A stretch of DNA of 64,000 nt from Mimachlamys varia (taxonomy: Eukaryota > Mollusca > Bivalvia > Pectinida > Pectinidae). The first letter of the stretch is position 1; each line of letters starts with the position of its first letter. Under the pieces are notes generated by a model. It was not told the DNA's origin and did not search any database. It saw only the letters and a list, made by a program, of their open reading frames with translations. Made by a program: the position numbers and the translations under genes. The stretch is from positions 14,022,001 to 14,086,000 of the forward strand of contig OX392534.1 in assembly GCA_947623455.1 (NCBI GenBank), read 5' to 3'. Below are positions 11,556 to 24,636 of the stretch, piece by piece.

Positions 11556-14035
11556 AATTGCTACTGGTCTCATTAATGGAGGAGGTGAATTGTCACTGGT
11601 CTCGTTTATGGAGGTAATGGATTGTCACTGGTCACTGCAATGGAGGGAGTGGATTGTCACTGGTCTCATTAATGGATGAAGGGGATTGTCACTGGTCTCA
11701 TTAATGGAGGAAGTGAATTGTCACTGGTCTCGTTAATGGAGGGAGTGGATTGTCACTGGTCACTGCGATGGATGAAGTGGATTGTCAATGGTCTCGTTAA
11801 TGGAGGTAGTGGATTGTCACTGGTCTCACTAATGGAGGAAGTGGATTGTCATTGGTCTCGTTAATGGAGGAAGTGGATTGTCACTGGTCACTGCGATGGA
11901 TGAAGTGGATTGTCAATGGTCTCGTTAATGGAGGTAGTGGATTGTCACTGGTCTCGTTAATGAGAGAGTGGATTGTCACTGGTCTCGTTAATGAGGGAGT
12001 GTATTGTCCCTGGTCTCTTTAATGGAGGTAATTGATTGTCACTGGTCTCTGTAATAGAGGAAGTGGATTGTCAATGGTCTCGTTAATGGAGGTAGTGGAT
12101 TGTCACTGGTCTCGTTAATGGAGGTAGTGGATTGTCACTGGTCTCGTTAATGGAGGTAGTGGATTGTCACAGGTCTCGTAAATGGAGGTAGTGGAGTGTC
12201 ACTGGTCTCGTTAATGGAGGGAGTGGATTGTCACTGGTCTCGCTTATGGAGGGAGTGGATTGTCACTGGTCTCATTAACGGAGGTAGTGGATTGTCACTG
12301 GTCTCGTTAATGGAGGTAGTGGATTGTCACTGGTCACTGCAATGGAGGGAGTGGATTGTCACTGGTCTCATTAACGGAGGTAGTGGATTGTCACTGGTCT
12401 CATTAACGGAGGGAGTGGATTGTCACTGGTCTCGTTAATGGAGGGATTGGATTGTCACTGGTCACTGCAATGGAGGGAGTGGATTGTCACTGGTCTCGTT
12501 AATGGAGGTAGTGGATTGTCACTGGTTTCGTTAATGGAGGAAGTGGATTGTCACTGGTTTCGTTAATGGAGGAAGTGGATTGTCACTGGTCTCGTTAATG
12601 GAGGTAGTGGATTGTCACTGGTCTCGTTAATGGAGGGAGTGGATTGTCACTGGTCTCATTAATAGAGGAAGTGGATTGTCACTGGTTTCGTTAATGGAGG
12701 AAGTGGATTGTCACTGGTCTCGTTAATGGAGGTAGTGGATTGTCACTGGTCTCGTTAATGGAGGTAGTGGAGTGTCACTGGTCTCGTTAATGGAGGGAGT
12801 GGATTGTCACTGGTCTCGCTTATGGAGGGAGTGGATTGTCACTGGTCTCATTAACGGAGGTAGTGGATTGTCACTGGTCTCATTAACGGAGGGAGTGGAT
12901 TGTCACTGGTCTCGTTAATGGAGGGATTGGATTGTCACTGGTCACTGCAATGGAGGGAGTGGATTGTCACTGGTCTCGTTAATGGAGGTAGTGGATTGTC
13001 ACTGGTCTCATTAATGGAGGAAGTGGATTGTCACTAGTCTCGTTAATGGAGGTAGTGGATTGTCACTGGTCTCGTTAATGGAGGTAGTGGATTATCACTG
13101 GTCACTGCGATGGATGAAGTGGATGGTCACTGGTTTCGTTAATGGAGGTAGTGGATTGTCACTGGTCTCGTTAATGGAGGGAGTGGATTGTCACTGGTCT
13201 CGTTAATGGAGGGAGTGGATTGTCACTGGTCTCGTTAATGGAGGTAGTGGATTGTCACTGGTCTCGTTAATGGAGGTAGTGGATTATCACTGGTCACTGC
13301 GATGGATGAAAAGGATGGTCACTGGTTTCGTTAATGGAGGTAGTGGATTGTCACTGGTCTCGTTAATGGAGGTAGTGGATTGTCACTGGTCTCGTTAATG
13401 GAGGTAGTGGATTGTCACTGGTCTCGTTAATGAGAGAGTGGATTGTCACTGGTCTCGTTAATGAGGGAGTGTATTGTCCCTGGTCTCTTTAATGGAGGTA
13501 ATCGATTGTCACTGGTCTCTGTAATAGAGGAAGTGGATTGTCAATGGTCTCGTTAATGGAGGTAGTGGATTGTCACTGGTCTCGTTAATGGAGGTAGTGG
13601 ATTGTCACTGGTCTCGTTAATGGAGGTAGTGGATTATCACTGGTCACTGCGATGGATGAAGTGGATGGTCACTGGTTTCGTTAATGGAGGTAGTGGATTG
13701 TCACTGGACTCGTTAATGGAGGTAGTGGATTGTCACTGGTCTCGTTAATGGAGGTAGTGGATTGTCACTGGTCTCGTCAATGGAGGAAGTGGATTGTCAT
13801 TGGTCTCGTTAATGGAGGAAATGGATTGTCACTGGTTTCGTTAATTGAAGAGGTGGATTGTCACTGGTCTCGTTAATGGAGGAAGTGGATTGTCACTGGT
13901 CTCGTTAATAGAGGTAGTGGATGGTCACTGGTTTCGTTAATGGAGGTAGTGGATTGTCAATGGTCTCGTTAATGGAGGTAGTGGATTGTCGCTGGTCACT
14001 GCGATGTAGGGAGTGGACTATCACTGGTTATCTGC
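11556..14035. repeat. 32-bp minisatellite, subfamily I
   Basis: About 77 copies of a 32-bp unit, GTGGATTGTCACTGGTCTCG followed by TTAATGGAGGTA. A variant replaces CTCGTTAATGG with CACTGCAATGG at irregular intervals. Higher-order duplication is visible: blocks near 12191-12280 recur exactly 576 bp (18 units) later at 12767-12856, and the GGAGGGATTGG variant recurs 480 bp (15 units) apart at 12441 and 12921. A marker pair (TGAGAGAGTG) repeats at 11961 and 13431. Open frames arise because 32 is not divisible by three and no phase of the unit carries a stop. Confidence 0.95.
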
Positions 14036-15812
14036 AGTGGAGGAAGTGATTTGTCACTATTGAAGTAGACTATCACTGGTCTTTACAAAGGAGGAAGTGG
14101 AAAATCACTGGTCTTTACAATGGAGGAAGTGGACTATCACTTGTCTTTACAAAGAAGGAAGTGGACTATCACTGGTCTTTACAATGGAGGAAATGGACTA
14201 TCAATGGTCTTTACAAGAAGGAAGTGGACTATCACCGGTCTTTACAAAGAAGGAAGTGGACTATCACTGGTCTTTACAATAGAAGAAGTGGACTATCACT
14301 GGTCTTCACAGTGGAAGAAGTGGACTATCACTTGTCTTTACAAAGGAGGAAGTGAACTATCACTGGTCTTTACAAAGAAGGAAGTTGACTATCACTGGTC
14401 TTTACAGTGGAGGAAGTGGACTATCACTGGTCTTTACAATGGAGGAAGTGGACTATCACTGGTCTTTACAGTGGAGGAAGTGCACTATCACTGGTCTTTA
14501 CAGTGGAGGAAGTGGACTATCACTGGTCTGTACAGTGGCGGAAGTGGACTATCACTGGTCTTTACAGTGAAGGAAGTGGACTATCACTGGTCTTTACAAA
14601 GGCGGAAATGGACTATCACTGGTCTTTTCAATGGAGGAAGTGGACTATCGCTGGTCTTTACAGTGGAGGAAGTGGACTATCAATGGTCTTTACAGTGGAG
14701 GAAGTGGACTATCGCTGGTCTTTACAGTGGAGGAAGTGGACTATAACTGGTCTTTACAGTGGAGGAAGTGGAATATCACTGGTCTTTTCAATGGAGGAAG
14801 TGGACAATCGCTGGTCTTTACAAAGGAGGAAGTGGACTATCACTGGTCTTTACAAAGGAGGAAGTGGACTATCACTGGTCTTTACAATGGAGGAAGTGGA
14901 CTATCACTGACCTTAACAATGGAGGAAGTGGACTATCACTGGTCTTTACAGTGGAGGAAGTGGAATATCACTGACCTTTACAGTGGAGGAAGTGGACTAT
15001 CACTGGTCTTTACAGTGGAGGAAGTGGACTATCCCTGGTCTTTACAGTGGAGGAAGTGGACTATCACTGGTCTTTACAGTGGAGGTAGTGGACTATCACT
15101 GGTCTTTACAGTGAAGGAAGAGGACTATCACTGGTCTTTACAGTGGAGGAAGTGGACTATCACTGGTCTTTATAAAGGAGGAAGTGGACTATCACTGGTC
15201 TTTACAGTGGAGGAAGTAGACTATCACTGGTCTTTACAGTGGAGGAAGTAGACTATCACTGGTCTTTACAGTGGAGGAAGTGGACTATCAATGGTCTTTA
15301 CAGTGGAGGAAGTGGACTATCACTGGTCTTTACATTGGAGGAAGTAGACTATCACTGGTCTTTACAGTGGAGGAAGTAGACTATCACTGGTCTTTACAGT
15401 GGAGGAAGTAGACTATCACTGGTCTTTACAGTGGAGGAAGTGGACTATCAATGGTCTTTACAGTGGAGGAAGTGGACTATCACTGGTCTTTACAATGGAG
15501 GAAGTGGACTATCAATGGTCTTTACAGTGGAGGAAGTAGACTATCACTGGTCTTTTACAGTTGAGGAAATGGACTATCACTGGTCTTTTACAGTTGAGGA
15601 AATGGACTATCACTGGTCTTTTACAGTTGAGGAAATGGACTATCACTGGTCTTTACAAAGAAGGAAGAGGACTATCACTGGTCTTTTACAGTTGAGGAAA
15701 TGGACTATCAATGGTCTTCACAGTGGAGGAGTGGACTATCACTGGTCTTTACAGTGGAGGAAGTGGACTATCACTGGTCTTTACAAAGGAGGAAGAGGAT
15801 TGTCTATAATCA
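14036..15812. repeat. 32-bp minisatellite, subfamily II
   Basis: About 55 copies of GTGGACTATCACTGGTCTTT followed by ACAGTGGAGGAA. The period is the same as in the adjacent subfamily and the sequence is clearly related, but the diagnostic bases are nearly fixed (GACTATC versus GATTGTC; CTTTACAGTGG versus CTCGTTAATGG). The switch occurs within about two units near 14010-14070. A 33-bp variant with an extra T (CTTTTACAGTTGAGG) appears at 15550-15720. Long frames of up to about 208 codons are repeat products, not genes. Confidence 0.95.
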
Positions 15813-17735
15813 CAGTAATGGGGGTAGTGACCCGGAAATAAGGACACTGGGAAGTCGATTAAATTGACGATTTAAAAAGGGTGTTATATACTACCTGACC
15901 AAACTGTTCCTTGGAGCTGAATAGAAACTTCCTGTTCTCAAGGAGTATCATGTGCTTCGAGAATAGTCTCGCAATATCGGTATGTTTAGACATGTTTTGC
16001 CAGTCACCCATCCGGACACCATTTCTAAACCAGGTGGGGAAACATGCTTATTCTCGGTGTCGGAAATGTTCTCGCTAAAGCTGGGAAAGCATGCCTAGTT
16101 AGAAAACACGGCGTAACAAACATGACAATGCAAATGATAAGGGTGAAGATAATTATATACAAGACATGTATTTCCTTTATAATTGTAGTAATCAGCGGAG
16201 TTGAGACGTTTATATATAATCTGAATAGATTTAACAAAAGCTACTAATTCTGCGTTGACTTCATAATTAGATAAAGCATGAAACTTAAAGGTACTTGGTC
16301 TTTCAAAATAATATCTAGATATAAATTTCTGTTTGTTACACAATGTAACTATTTTTTGTTGATTATTACAATTAAATACATAGTAAATAATAAAACTCAA
16401 CTCCAATTTAGTTTAGATTACAGAAGTTACAAATTCTGTTTTTTGGGATATTTTTTCCATCTACCATATTCAATTGGTTTTTTAACATTTCATTTTCGAA
16501 ATTTGCAATAAATATTAGCAAGTCCAGAAGAGATAGCAAACAAGGATTTTTTCTAAATGCAGATCTTGTTTATAAATTCTGCAATTGGGTAATTCCGGGA
16601 GTTGAAAAAACATCGTTTTATCAAACTACAATTTGTGTATCTAAACATATAGCAACTTTGTTTAATTTCAGTGTCCTTATATCATAAGAACCCTTGCTTA
16701 CCTTCTGAATGCAACTTGAATTCAAGAAAATGTTATTAAGGAAATGCGTTATAAGAACCAGGCATGGCTTACTTGAACAATCAACTATTCGGAATCTCTC
16801 CCGATTTATTCACATACATGATCTTGTTCTACTACTAGAGAACTACCTTGATTGAATGAAGTGTGAAGTGCTCAATAATGGTCACTGGTCACCATACTAA
16901 CGGACACAGGCTTTATTAGTACAGAGGGGTCGGTCGACAACGAGCAGTGTGCATTAAACACCATGTCAGAACGTAAGAACAGGTGCGCGGAGTGCGGACT
17001 GACAGCGTCGCCATTAAGACTCCGTCTCCACCGCAGGTCACCACCATTCACTGTTCAAAGTATATGAATCAATCATAATATTAATGCTGTATTCCGACAT
17101 GCTTTGTATAAAATGCCGGTAAAATAAACCAAAGACCTACTTACTTTGCACAGAATTACTATTTAATACAATTGTAAAAATATTATTATTCTCTGATAAA
17201 CAATGCCACGTGCGTGGCTGTTTTGTCAGTCAGAAATAATAATTATATTGACTTTTTACGGCCACTTATTGAACGGTATTACTTATACAAAGTACATCAA
17301 AACATATATAACATTGAAGAGAAATGTACATATAAGTTACGGGTTAACAAGTACACGAACTGTTAAAGTGGTTAAACGTTGTAGAACACAGCGCTATTCC
17401 GTGAATTTCACTGGTTAAAATGACAGAAACGGACGCTGAACGACATTCTGGGCCAATCAACATCGTACGTGTCTCTCCTACCTTTCAAAGTACAATGTTC
17501 CATGACCTATGTACTTAAATGATCTGGGTATTGACCATCCTCATTTATTTAGTTTTATTCTTTAAATAACGTCGAAGGTTAAGGATGAGGACGCTATCTT
17601 CTGCCAGACCGGCAGCCTTGTGAATCGCAAACTGATGTACATATACTCCAGATAGGTTAATAATGGGGGCGTTGTTTGTTGCAACACAATGATATTGCCC
17701 ATTCTTTTCAATTTGCAGTTATTTCTTTATATAAC
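15813..17735. other. Gene-free stretch
   Basis: No supported gene. A CpG-richer patch at about 16920-17060 contains a 34-codon ATG frame (16963-17067) with a CAEC motif and two donor-like CAG/GT sites. This could be a first exon, but nothing downstream can be connected to it. Confidence 0.45.
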
Positions 17736-18190
17736 ATTGGGTGTTTAAGGCGGGGGAAGTGTTAACTGCCAGACATACAGGGCATATCCGGTGTTTAAGG
17801 TTGGGAAACTGTTGGCCGCCGGACAATCAGGGCACATCCGGTTTTCAAGGTTGGGAAACTGTTGGCCGCCAGACAATCAGGGCACATCCGGTTTTCAAGG
17901 TGGGGAAACTGTTGGCCGCCAGACAATCAGGGCACATCCGGTTTTCAAGGTGGGGAAACTGTTGGCCGCCAGACAATCAGGGCATATCCGTTATTTTAAG
18001 GTTGAGAAACTGTTGACTGCCAGAAAATTAGGGCACATCGAGTGTTAAAGGTGGGTGTACTGTTTTCTGCAAGGCAATTAAGAGATTAACCGTGTTCAGT
18101 ATTTTACAGGTCATGAGGTGTTCAAGGTGGGGGAAATTGTTGTCTGCGAGGCAATTAGGACATTTACCATGTTCAGTACTTTACAGGTCA
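17736..18190. repeat. 50-bp minisatellite, about 6 good copies plus degenerate ends
   Basis: The unit is GGCACATCCGGTTTTCAAGG followed by TTGGGAAACTGTTGGCCGCC and AGACAATCAG. Copies are near identical from 17790 to 17990. They diverge toward 18060, with a weak echo around 18110-18190. The two overlapping + strand frames are repeat products. Confidence 0.9.
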
Positions 18191-19320
18191 TTCTATATAG
18201 CACCGAGTGTTTAAAGAGGCAATTTAAATCAACTAGCATGAAAAATACTTATATTCAGACAAAAGAATATGTACTTGATGATTGGAAACCGTGTAGCCAA
18301 TGTCCGATGTGGTCAGTTAAATATAGCACGAAATAACCGCGCCCCCTGGCGCGATTACATGTACTTATGTGTTGTAAAGAAATAGACTCGAACACACAGG
18401 GGGTTTGATTTCCAAGGCATGTTGAATTTACGACATACGTTGCCAACAATTATGATATATATGATTATGATTAGAACCCACGAGAGATTGTAGTTTTATT
18501 TCAAAAGCTCGCACACAAAGGGACCACTGAGGTGGCAGTGCACAGTAGGATTTTGTGGTGTTATTTTGCATTTTTCAGAATTTTTGTATGTGGTAACCAT
18601 GGTTTTCACACAAGTGACATACAGAATATAACTCGGTTTATACACTTCTCATTCCTTTCGTTTCTATGGGTTGTAAATACGATGGTGTTTGCAAATGTAT
18701 TTACATATATATAAACCTTATGTGTAAATTGCACAACCTGTGCTTATGTTTCTCGGACATGCAGGGGCGTAGCTGCCATGTAAGCACATAAGCCCGTGAT
18801 TGCACATCATTTTCCAAAGTATGTGTGTTAAGTAGAGAAATTTCATAATTCAACTTATATTCTTAAAAGTCCACTGATATTGTTACTCCTTTTTTTCGAC
18901 TCGTCAGATTAACATATTAGGCTGCAGACAATTTGTTAGCTAAAAATACTTCAATTTCAATTTTATTTCATTCCGAATGCAATAGCATATAGGATTACAA
19001 TACACATACATATTAAATCATATATAATTGTGCAAGATGTCGAAGACCGCAGCCAACACAATTCAAATAATATTTATAATATAGCTCACTACGACAATAT
19101 AGGTAATGGCTTTATCGTGAGAAAATTCGTATACAAATGAATACCAAACAACATCCAAACATAAGCATCAGTTTGAAACTACCTTCACTTAGGCCGACTT
19201 TCTTATAAAATCATGTCAAATTAGGTTTAAATGATAGAAATCACCTGCTGACGAACAAACTTATGGCACAGTGAAAGAAGAGGTGTAGGTTGATGAAGAC
19301 TATGGGCAAATTTATGGTCG
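18191..19320. other. Gene-free stretch
   Basis: No gene or repeat that I can support. Only short AT-rich frames are present. Confidence 0.5.
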
Positions 19321-19324
19321 CCGT

Positions 19325-19690
19325 CTTGGTTTCATGGGACATGTTATGTATCTTTAAGTGATATGAAGATGGACGTTTTTGAGTATGCTCATTAGTGTTC
19401 TCCCTTGTTTTTATTGACCATGAGGACTCATTTCTCATTTTGAGAACCTGATGTTGACTTGGATGTGACCAATATTTACATGGCAGTTGTCGTCGATGAA
19501 GTACATGTAGAAGACGCTTACTCTTCCGGAACACCTAGTTTTATTATCTTGTACGTTTACAGAGTTATCCATGTTCATCTTTTCGTTTTTCATATTTTGC
19601 CTCTAGTTTAATCGATTTTGAGTTCGGATTATGGTTTTGTTGACGTTTTGGTACTCTCTGTTTTTTTTAGTAAATCTGTATTAGATTTAA
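19325..19690 (+). repeat. Dispersed repeat, Penelope-associated family, copy 1
   Basis: It contains the signature GTCGTCGATGAAG ... GAAGACGCTTACTCTTCCGG AACACCT, then a TTTAATCGATTTTGAGTTCG block and GTTTTGTTGACG. The 5' part (TCTTTAAGTGATATGAAGAT GGACGTTTTTGAGTAT) matches 46782-46832 in reverse complement. At least five other copies or fragments lie at 35510-35655, 43745-43880, 45545-45750, 46530-46830 and 50480-50665, in both orientations. One copy abuts Penelope-like reverse-transcriptase debris, so I infer it is noncoding sequence of that element. Confidence 0.65.
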
Positions 19691-21342
19691 TATTAAAAAA
19701 AATGACCCTTTTATCATTCTAAGAGTAATAAAAGAAGGACCAATTTTTACTACATTTCGGTTCAAACAAAATGTCAGGAAATACAATTATTAATGAGCCT
19801 GGCCAAAATTCATTAACTTACATGTAAATATCTCCATATGAAAGCATTACAGGAATTAAGGAAAATTCCTTCAACTTAATGATTTTCCCGTTAATTCTTT
19901 AATGCTTTTCTGTGGTGATTTTTAAGTTAAGGAACTTTCGTGAAACTAGGCCTGTTCGAGTTATACAAAATTATGCTTAAAGAACACAAGCATAAGTTCT
20001 TATTTCCTGAGTCATGCACAGAACATATATACTTATAAACAGAGACGTATGTATATCAAAGATGGTTTTACATGAAAATATCTCTGGTTTTACTTACTGA
20101 CGAGTTAATGACATAAGAAAGGTATGGATAATGTTTTTGTTTCCATACATCATGGAAATAAAATATCGTATTCCATTTTCGGATTAATAATTTGTATAAT
20201 GATAGGCCAGACAATGATTATTTAAACAAGTCCAAAACAATTACACCATTTGAAGTCCGAATGTGACCCCACCTCCCCGAAGTACCCCCTCCCCAAAATT
20301 GAAAAACGTCGCGGGGCTTGCACATCAAAATACCTCCAGCTACACCCCTGAAAGTATACGGATTCAATCGTAAACATATAGTGGGACAAAATGAGGTTAT
20401 GTGTAGTAATGTTTATATCGAGTTGTAGGACAGGTTTTGAGATGTACATTCAGTGCGATCTAATTTGTATGTAATTCATTATAGTTCGTGTTCTATATAT
20501 AGATGACTCAGAACAAGACATTTAACGTGTCAATGCGGTGTCAGTGCCTGCATCGCTTCACACGTGACACACATGCCGTAACACCATGTCACCATCCCCG
20601 GGGGGCAGGGGTAGCCTAACGCTAACGGAATGCACTGTAAAACGTTTATAATGTAATGGGTCGGTAATTTGTTAGTATTTATATACGTTGTGAAAGAGTA
20701 AATACCGATCTTATCAACAGGTTGTGACAGTGTGTGAAAAAAGAACATTCAATTAGGTACACTATGTATACATGTATTAGGTATGTATAAACGTGTACCT
20801 TTTGAAGTATACACAGTACAATATACATGTAGATATGTAGATATGTAGATATACGCTCTGGTTATACAAATACGATACCACAATGCTACCGGAAAGTAAA
20901 TAATAATTGTCGATTGTGTACCGAAGCAAAGCAGATTACAGGCTGGCAGTGACGAAACAATGTGACCTAATTACTAGTGACTGTTTTGTTTCTCCATTAA
21001 AGCGTGATGAACGTGAAGCACGTCAAAAGCTAGCACAAAAACTTCGATTTTCAGAACACTGTCGGCTACACAACAACCTGTGTTGTGTGCAGTCCTCTGT
21101 TGAACGTTTCGAATGTCATGGCACGTACGATTTATTCAATTATGGTAAAATTACAAAATCAAATTTGTTCTAACACGTAATTTCCGATAGTGTAGATACA
21201 TGTATCATAAACAACCATGTACAAGCTCTTCTTTGTTACTTATCCATGCAGAAATATTTTCGTAACTTATTTAAAAACAGTCTTTTAATACTGTAGCCTG
21301 AAAAATGCATGTATATGATCAGTGTTTAATTAGGTATATAGA
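19691..21342. other. Gene-free stretch
   Basis: No supported gene. It includes a short GATATGTA repeat at about 20828-20852. The frame at 20907-21173 lacks a good start codon and any recognisable domain. Confidence 0.5.
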
Positions 21343-21489
21343 GGATCTTACTCGAGAGTCCATGTAATATGGAATTTATTAAACGAGTTGAATAATTAAA
21401 TATGTCACAAGCCAATAGGCGAATGACATATTAAACTATTTAACGAGTTTAATAAATTCCATATTACATTGACATGAATGTAAGATCAT
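21343..21489. repeat. Foldback hairpin of about 147 bp
   Basis: The left arm (CATGTAATATGGAATTTATT AAACGAGTT ... ATATGTCA) pairs with the right arm (TGACATAT ... AACGAGTTTAATAAATTCCA TATTACATTGACATG) around a loop of about 16 bases (CAAGCCAATAGGCGAA). A weaker outer extension pairs GATCTTAC with GTAAGATC. It is probably a small non-autonomous foldback element. Confidence 0.75.
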
Positions 21490-22030
21490 ATTTATCACAT
21501 AACTTATATTCGAGAGAAAATATACACTAAACTCTCAAATTCATTCTCTATAAGACCGGCAAATTTCTACTTTGATGGTACGATTTTCACTACCGAGACA
21601 ATCAAATGATGTTTTTGACGTCACAATAGTGTTATTGCAGGTGTGTAATACCATATTTATGACATGGCCATATGGCATGACTGAACGGGTCATTTACGTG
21701 ATAAACATTTATACTTCGCGAATTTATATTGAAATTCAGGAATGCATTTGAAAGTGAAATCGCACAATCAGCTGCACATTCCTGAATGTCTCACTGAAGA
21801 AACACCATTGACGTGTACATGCTATCTCAAGCATGACATGTATAACACAGCAATGATTTTCTGAATACAGATAGTGTGGAAAGATACTGTAAAAATATTC
21901 ACATTTTAGCGTATAAACGAATTTTAATAGATATTGGTGCACTCATAATACTTGCTAAAGAGCGTTATTTATAATATATATTTAGTGACTGTAATTAGCG
22001 CAGTCATTATTTAGCAGGTTGATTTCAGCA

Positions 22031-22235
22031 CAGGGACCTGAGAATTTGTTACAGCTAGTTTTTGAACAAAACTATGGTGTTAAGAGTAATTTTACACTTT
22101 TGGGGGCTTTAGATCAATTTTCGAAAAATGCCCCCTCAATGGTCGTAAGGCTCTAAATCCCCCCAAAAGTTTAAAATTACTGTAAACACCCTAGTTTAGG
22201 TCCAAAACTAGCTGTAACAAATTCTCAGGTCCCTG
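22031..22235. mobile_element. Foldback MITE, copy 2
   Basis: A 205-bp element with nearly perfect 30-bp terminal inverted repeats starting CAGGGACCTGAGAATTTGTT ACAGCTAGTTTT. The subterminal regions also fold (AGAGTAATTTTACACTTTTG GGGG against CCCCCCAAAAGTTTAAAATTACT). It is the same family as 1429-1641. A degenerate relative may lie at 48640-48830. No coding capacity. Confidence 0.85.
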
Positions 22236-24380
22236 AGGGTTTCAGCGTGAAAATGGCTAACATAAGATTACCGCTAACATATGTACGTTTACGCTGCATA
22301 TTTTACCCATTATACCTTTATATGATATATATTCAGTTTTACAAAATTCATGAAACAATAATGGAGAAAACAAGGCTGCATTGCTATGTTAAGATCCTGT
22401 CAAAATCTAATACGTGTTAAAATGCACTTGCGATATGCTATATTACATCAGTTCTACAATTGAAGTACTACATAATGCATTTTACGAACGAAACGAAATT
22501 CATGTAATGTGTAAGTGTTATTTCAATTCTAACACTTCTCTTTCAATTAAACCAGGAACATTGGAGTTTGAATGGCAAACCAGTCTATTAAGAAATGTCT
22601 ACAGCGTAAGTCACTGCAAGCTTCTAATTTTGCATAACAACATTCATGTACATCAGCATTTAGAGTTATTCCACCTGATGACGGAGCAGTTGAGCACAGC
22701 GTTCCGACATTGCGTTACCTTGTACAATCACGATAGTGGTACTGTATGATGTTTGTTAGACTTACCAGCTAATGTGCTGGGACATACGAGAACAAGTAAG
22801 TTTGAACAATAGATAGTACACCTCGCGTGTTGCGCGTGTGGAAATGCCGAGTGTTCACACAACAGGTAGCTACGGTATAGGTGTCTGTGTAGCCAGAGAA
22901 GTGGAAAGCATTTCAAGCCAGCAATGTTGATGAGAAATGCAGATATATTACATACATGTAGCTGGGAAGAAAAACTCTATTTAATCATGGTGTGATACAG
23001 AAAAAGTCGCCGAATTCCTTAAGTAAACCATTGAATGCACTTCTGACGCATGTCGGTCGCCGTAACGTTTGATGCATGTCATTAAGCAAGGTGAGTCAAA
23101 CAGTCATCTCGCGCCGGGTGTGTCGCCTATTTCCTTATAATGTGCGGAGTAACGGGCACTCTTGTTTCTGGATTGATGACAAGCAAACGACTTTATGCCA
23201 ATATCGCCCCGTAAAGTGATCGACACGACCATCTGTAATGACCGAGATGTGCTACTCAATTAAGAGTGATGGCTGTATGTGCCGTCGTTGTTTTTACTTA
23301 CACTGACCATATTGGCAGTGCCTGTTTATACTTACCGTGCCGAGTGGTGTCGAGGACGACCTGCTGACGGAATAGTCTCACCTGTTTCATAGGAGTGTGT
23401 CGGTACATATATCGAACACCATCAAACGGACAAATGTTATCAGCAGGACAAGGCGGTGTCATGGTCGACTTAATTTTAATGGGTCATGATTCAGTTTTTT
23501 TGTGTGTCAATAGAAAAAATACATGGCCAGGAAAACTTGTGTGTTCGAACAAACAATGGCATAAATAGAACTAAAAGCATCATTTGAGCCCGAAAACAGC
23601 CACGTACGTAACGAGCACTCTACTCCGGTCGTATGGATAGACAAATGCCAAAAGGAAAGCGTTCCTGATTGTTTTGCCAGCATTCCTGAAAGGAAAATCA
23701 TCATTGTGTATTATGTAGCAAATAGAACAGGCTTTTCAGTGTATTTATATATGTACGTAATTGTACATAATTACATACGTCTCTTTATTAGCAATGGACA
23801 CTTTTAACAAACATATTTGAATTGAGACATTTAGAGCAATATGCACGATATAGGTGTATTCTCAGTGTAGTGGCTAAGTCATTACTAGCCGTATGGCCTA
23901 AGTACCGAGTTGGATAGGCCTAATTAACTTAGGACACGGATAACCGGAAGTACCTCTACAGTCGTACCTACGCTTATTGTTGTCAGTGGGCAAGGCGCGT
24001 GCACAACCGACCGTTTTATTGATCAAAAACACCATTAAACACAAAACCAGGTAATGGACTTGGCAAAGTAGTTCTCGTGATCATAATGCATACTATAGAA
24101 TAGTTTCGATTAATACACAGGCCCATGTGCCTTGTGTGTAAATAACGACAAAAGCGTATCGGTCGGGTACGAGTTAACAAAGGCTCCGTGGAATGTATTT
24201 ATATTATGGTGTCCCACCAGTAGCCGTGGCTATTTCATAAAAAAAAAATATATAAATTCATAATGTATATCGATAATCATAAATATATCCGGAGTCAAAT
24301 CTGATATGCGATTGTATTCATGCAAGTGCATGTAACCAACTTATTATAATATCGCCGTGTTTTGTTTTGTTTATGACAGG
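22236..24380. other. Gene-free upstream region of the receptor gene
   Basis: No supported gene or repeat. The sequence directly before the receptor ATG (TTTGTTTATGACAG/G ATG) resembles a splice acceptor, so a 5' untranslated exon may lie somewhere in this interval. I could not place it or a core promoter. Confidence 0.4.
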
Positions 24381-24636
24381 ATGTGTGTTTCGGGACTTTC
24401 GATGTGGTTGCTGTGCTTTGGATTTCTGATGTGTAGTTGTTATGGTAACGTGGAGACCACCATCGAGCCCGTGCTGGTGATGGAGGGGGACCCGTATCTG
24501 CTTGTTATGTACGACATGCATAGTAATACGGACCCGGGGGGTAGCTGTACTGAACTAAACCCCCGGGCGCTCGAGATGTTGTGGTCCCTTCGTTGGATTG
24601 ACGGGGTGCTGCAGAGTAAACCTCAAAATAAAGTCG
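24381..24636 (+). CDS. Receptor exon 1: signal peptide and start of VFT1
   Basis: Residues 1-85. The N-terminus MCVSGLSMWLLCFGFLMCSC is hydrophobic and fits a secretory signal. The segment YLLVMYDMH ... C ... ALEMLWSLRWIDGVL aligns by eye with the start of VFT2 (YLGGFFPLH ... C) and VFT3 (VFASVFPIH ... C). The donor is GTCG/GTAAGT, phase 1. Confidence 0.8.

Noticed and set aside
14120..15251. Long + strand frames (up to 208 codons) with HWSLQWRKWTITGLY-type repeats
   Set aside because: They are translations of the 32-bp minisatellite. The period rotates the frame and no phase carries a stop, with no exon signals.
16963..17067. 34-codon frame with CAEC motif, possible zinc-finger exon
   Set aside because: Only one Cys pair, no clear histidine spacing and no downstream exon to join.
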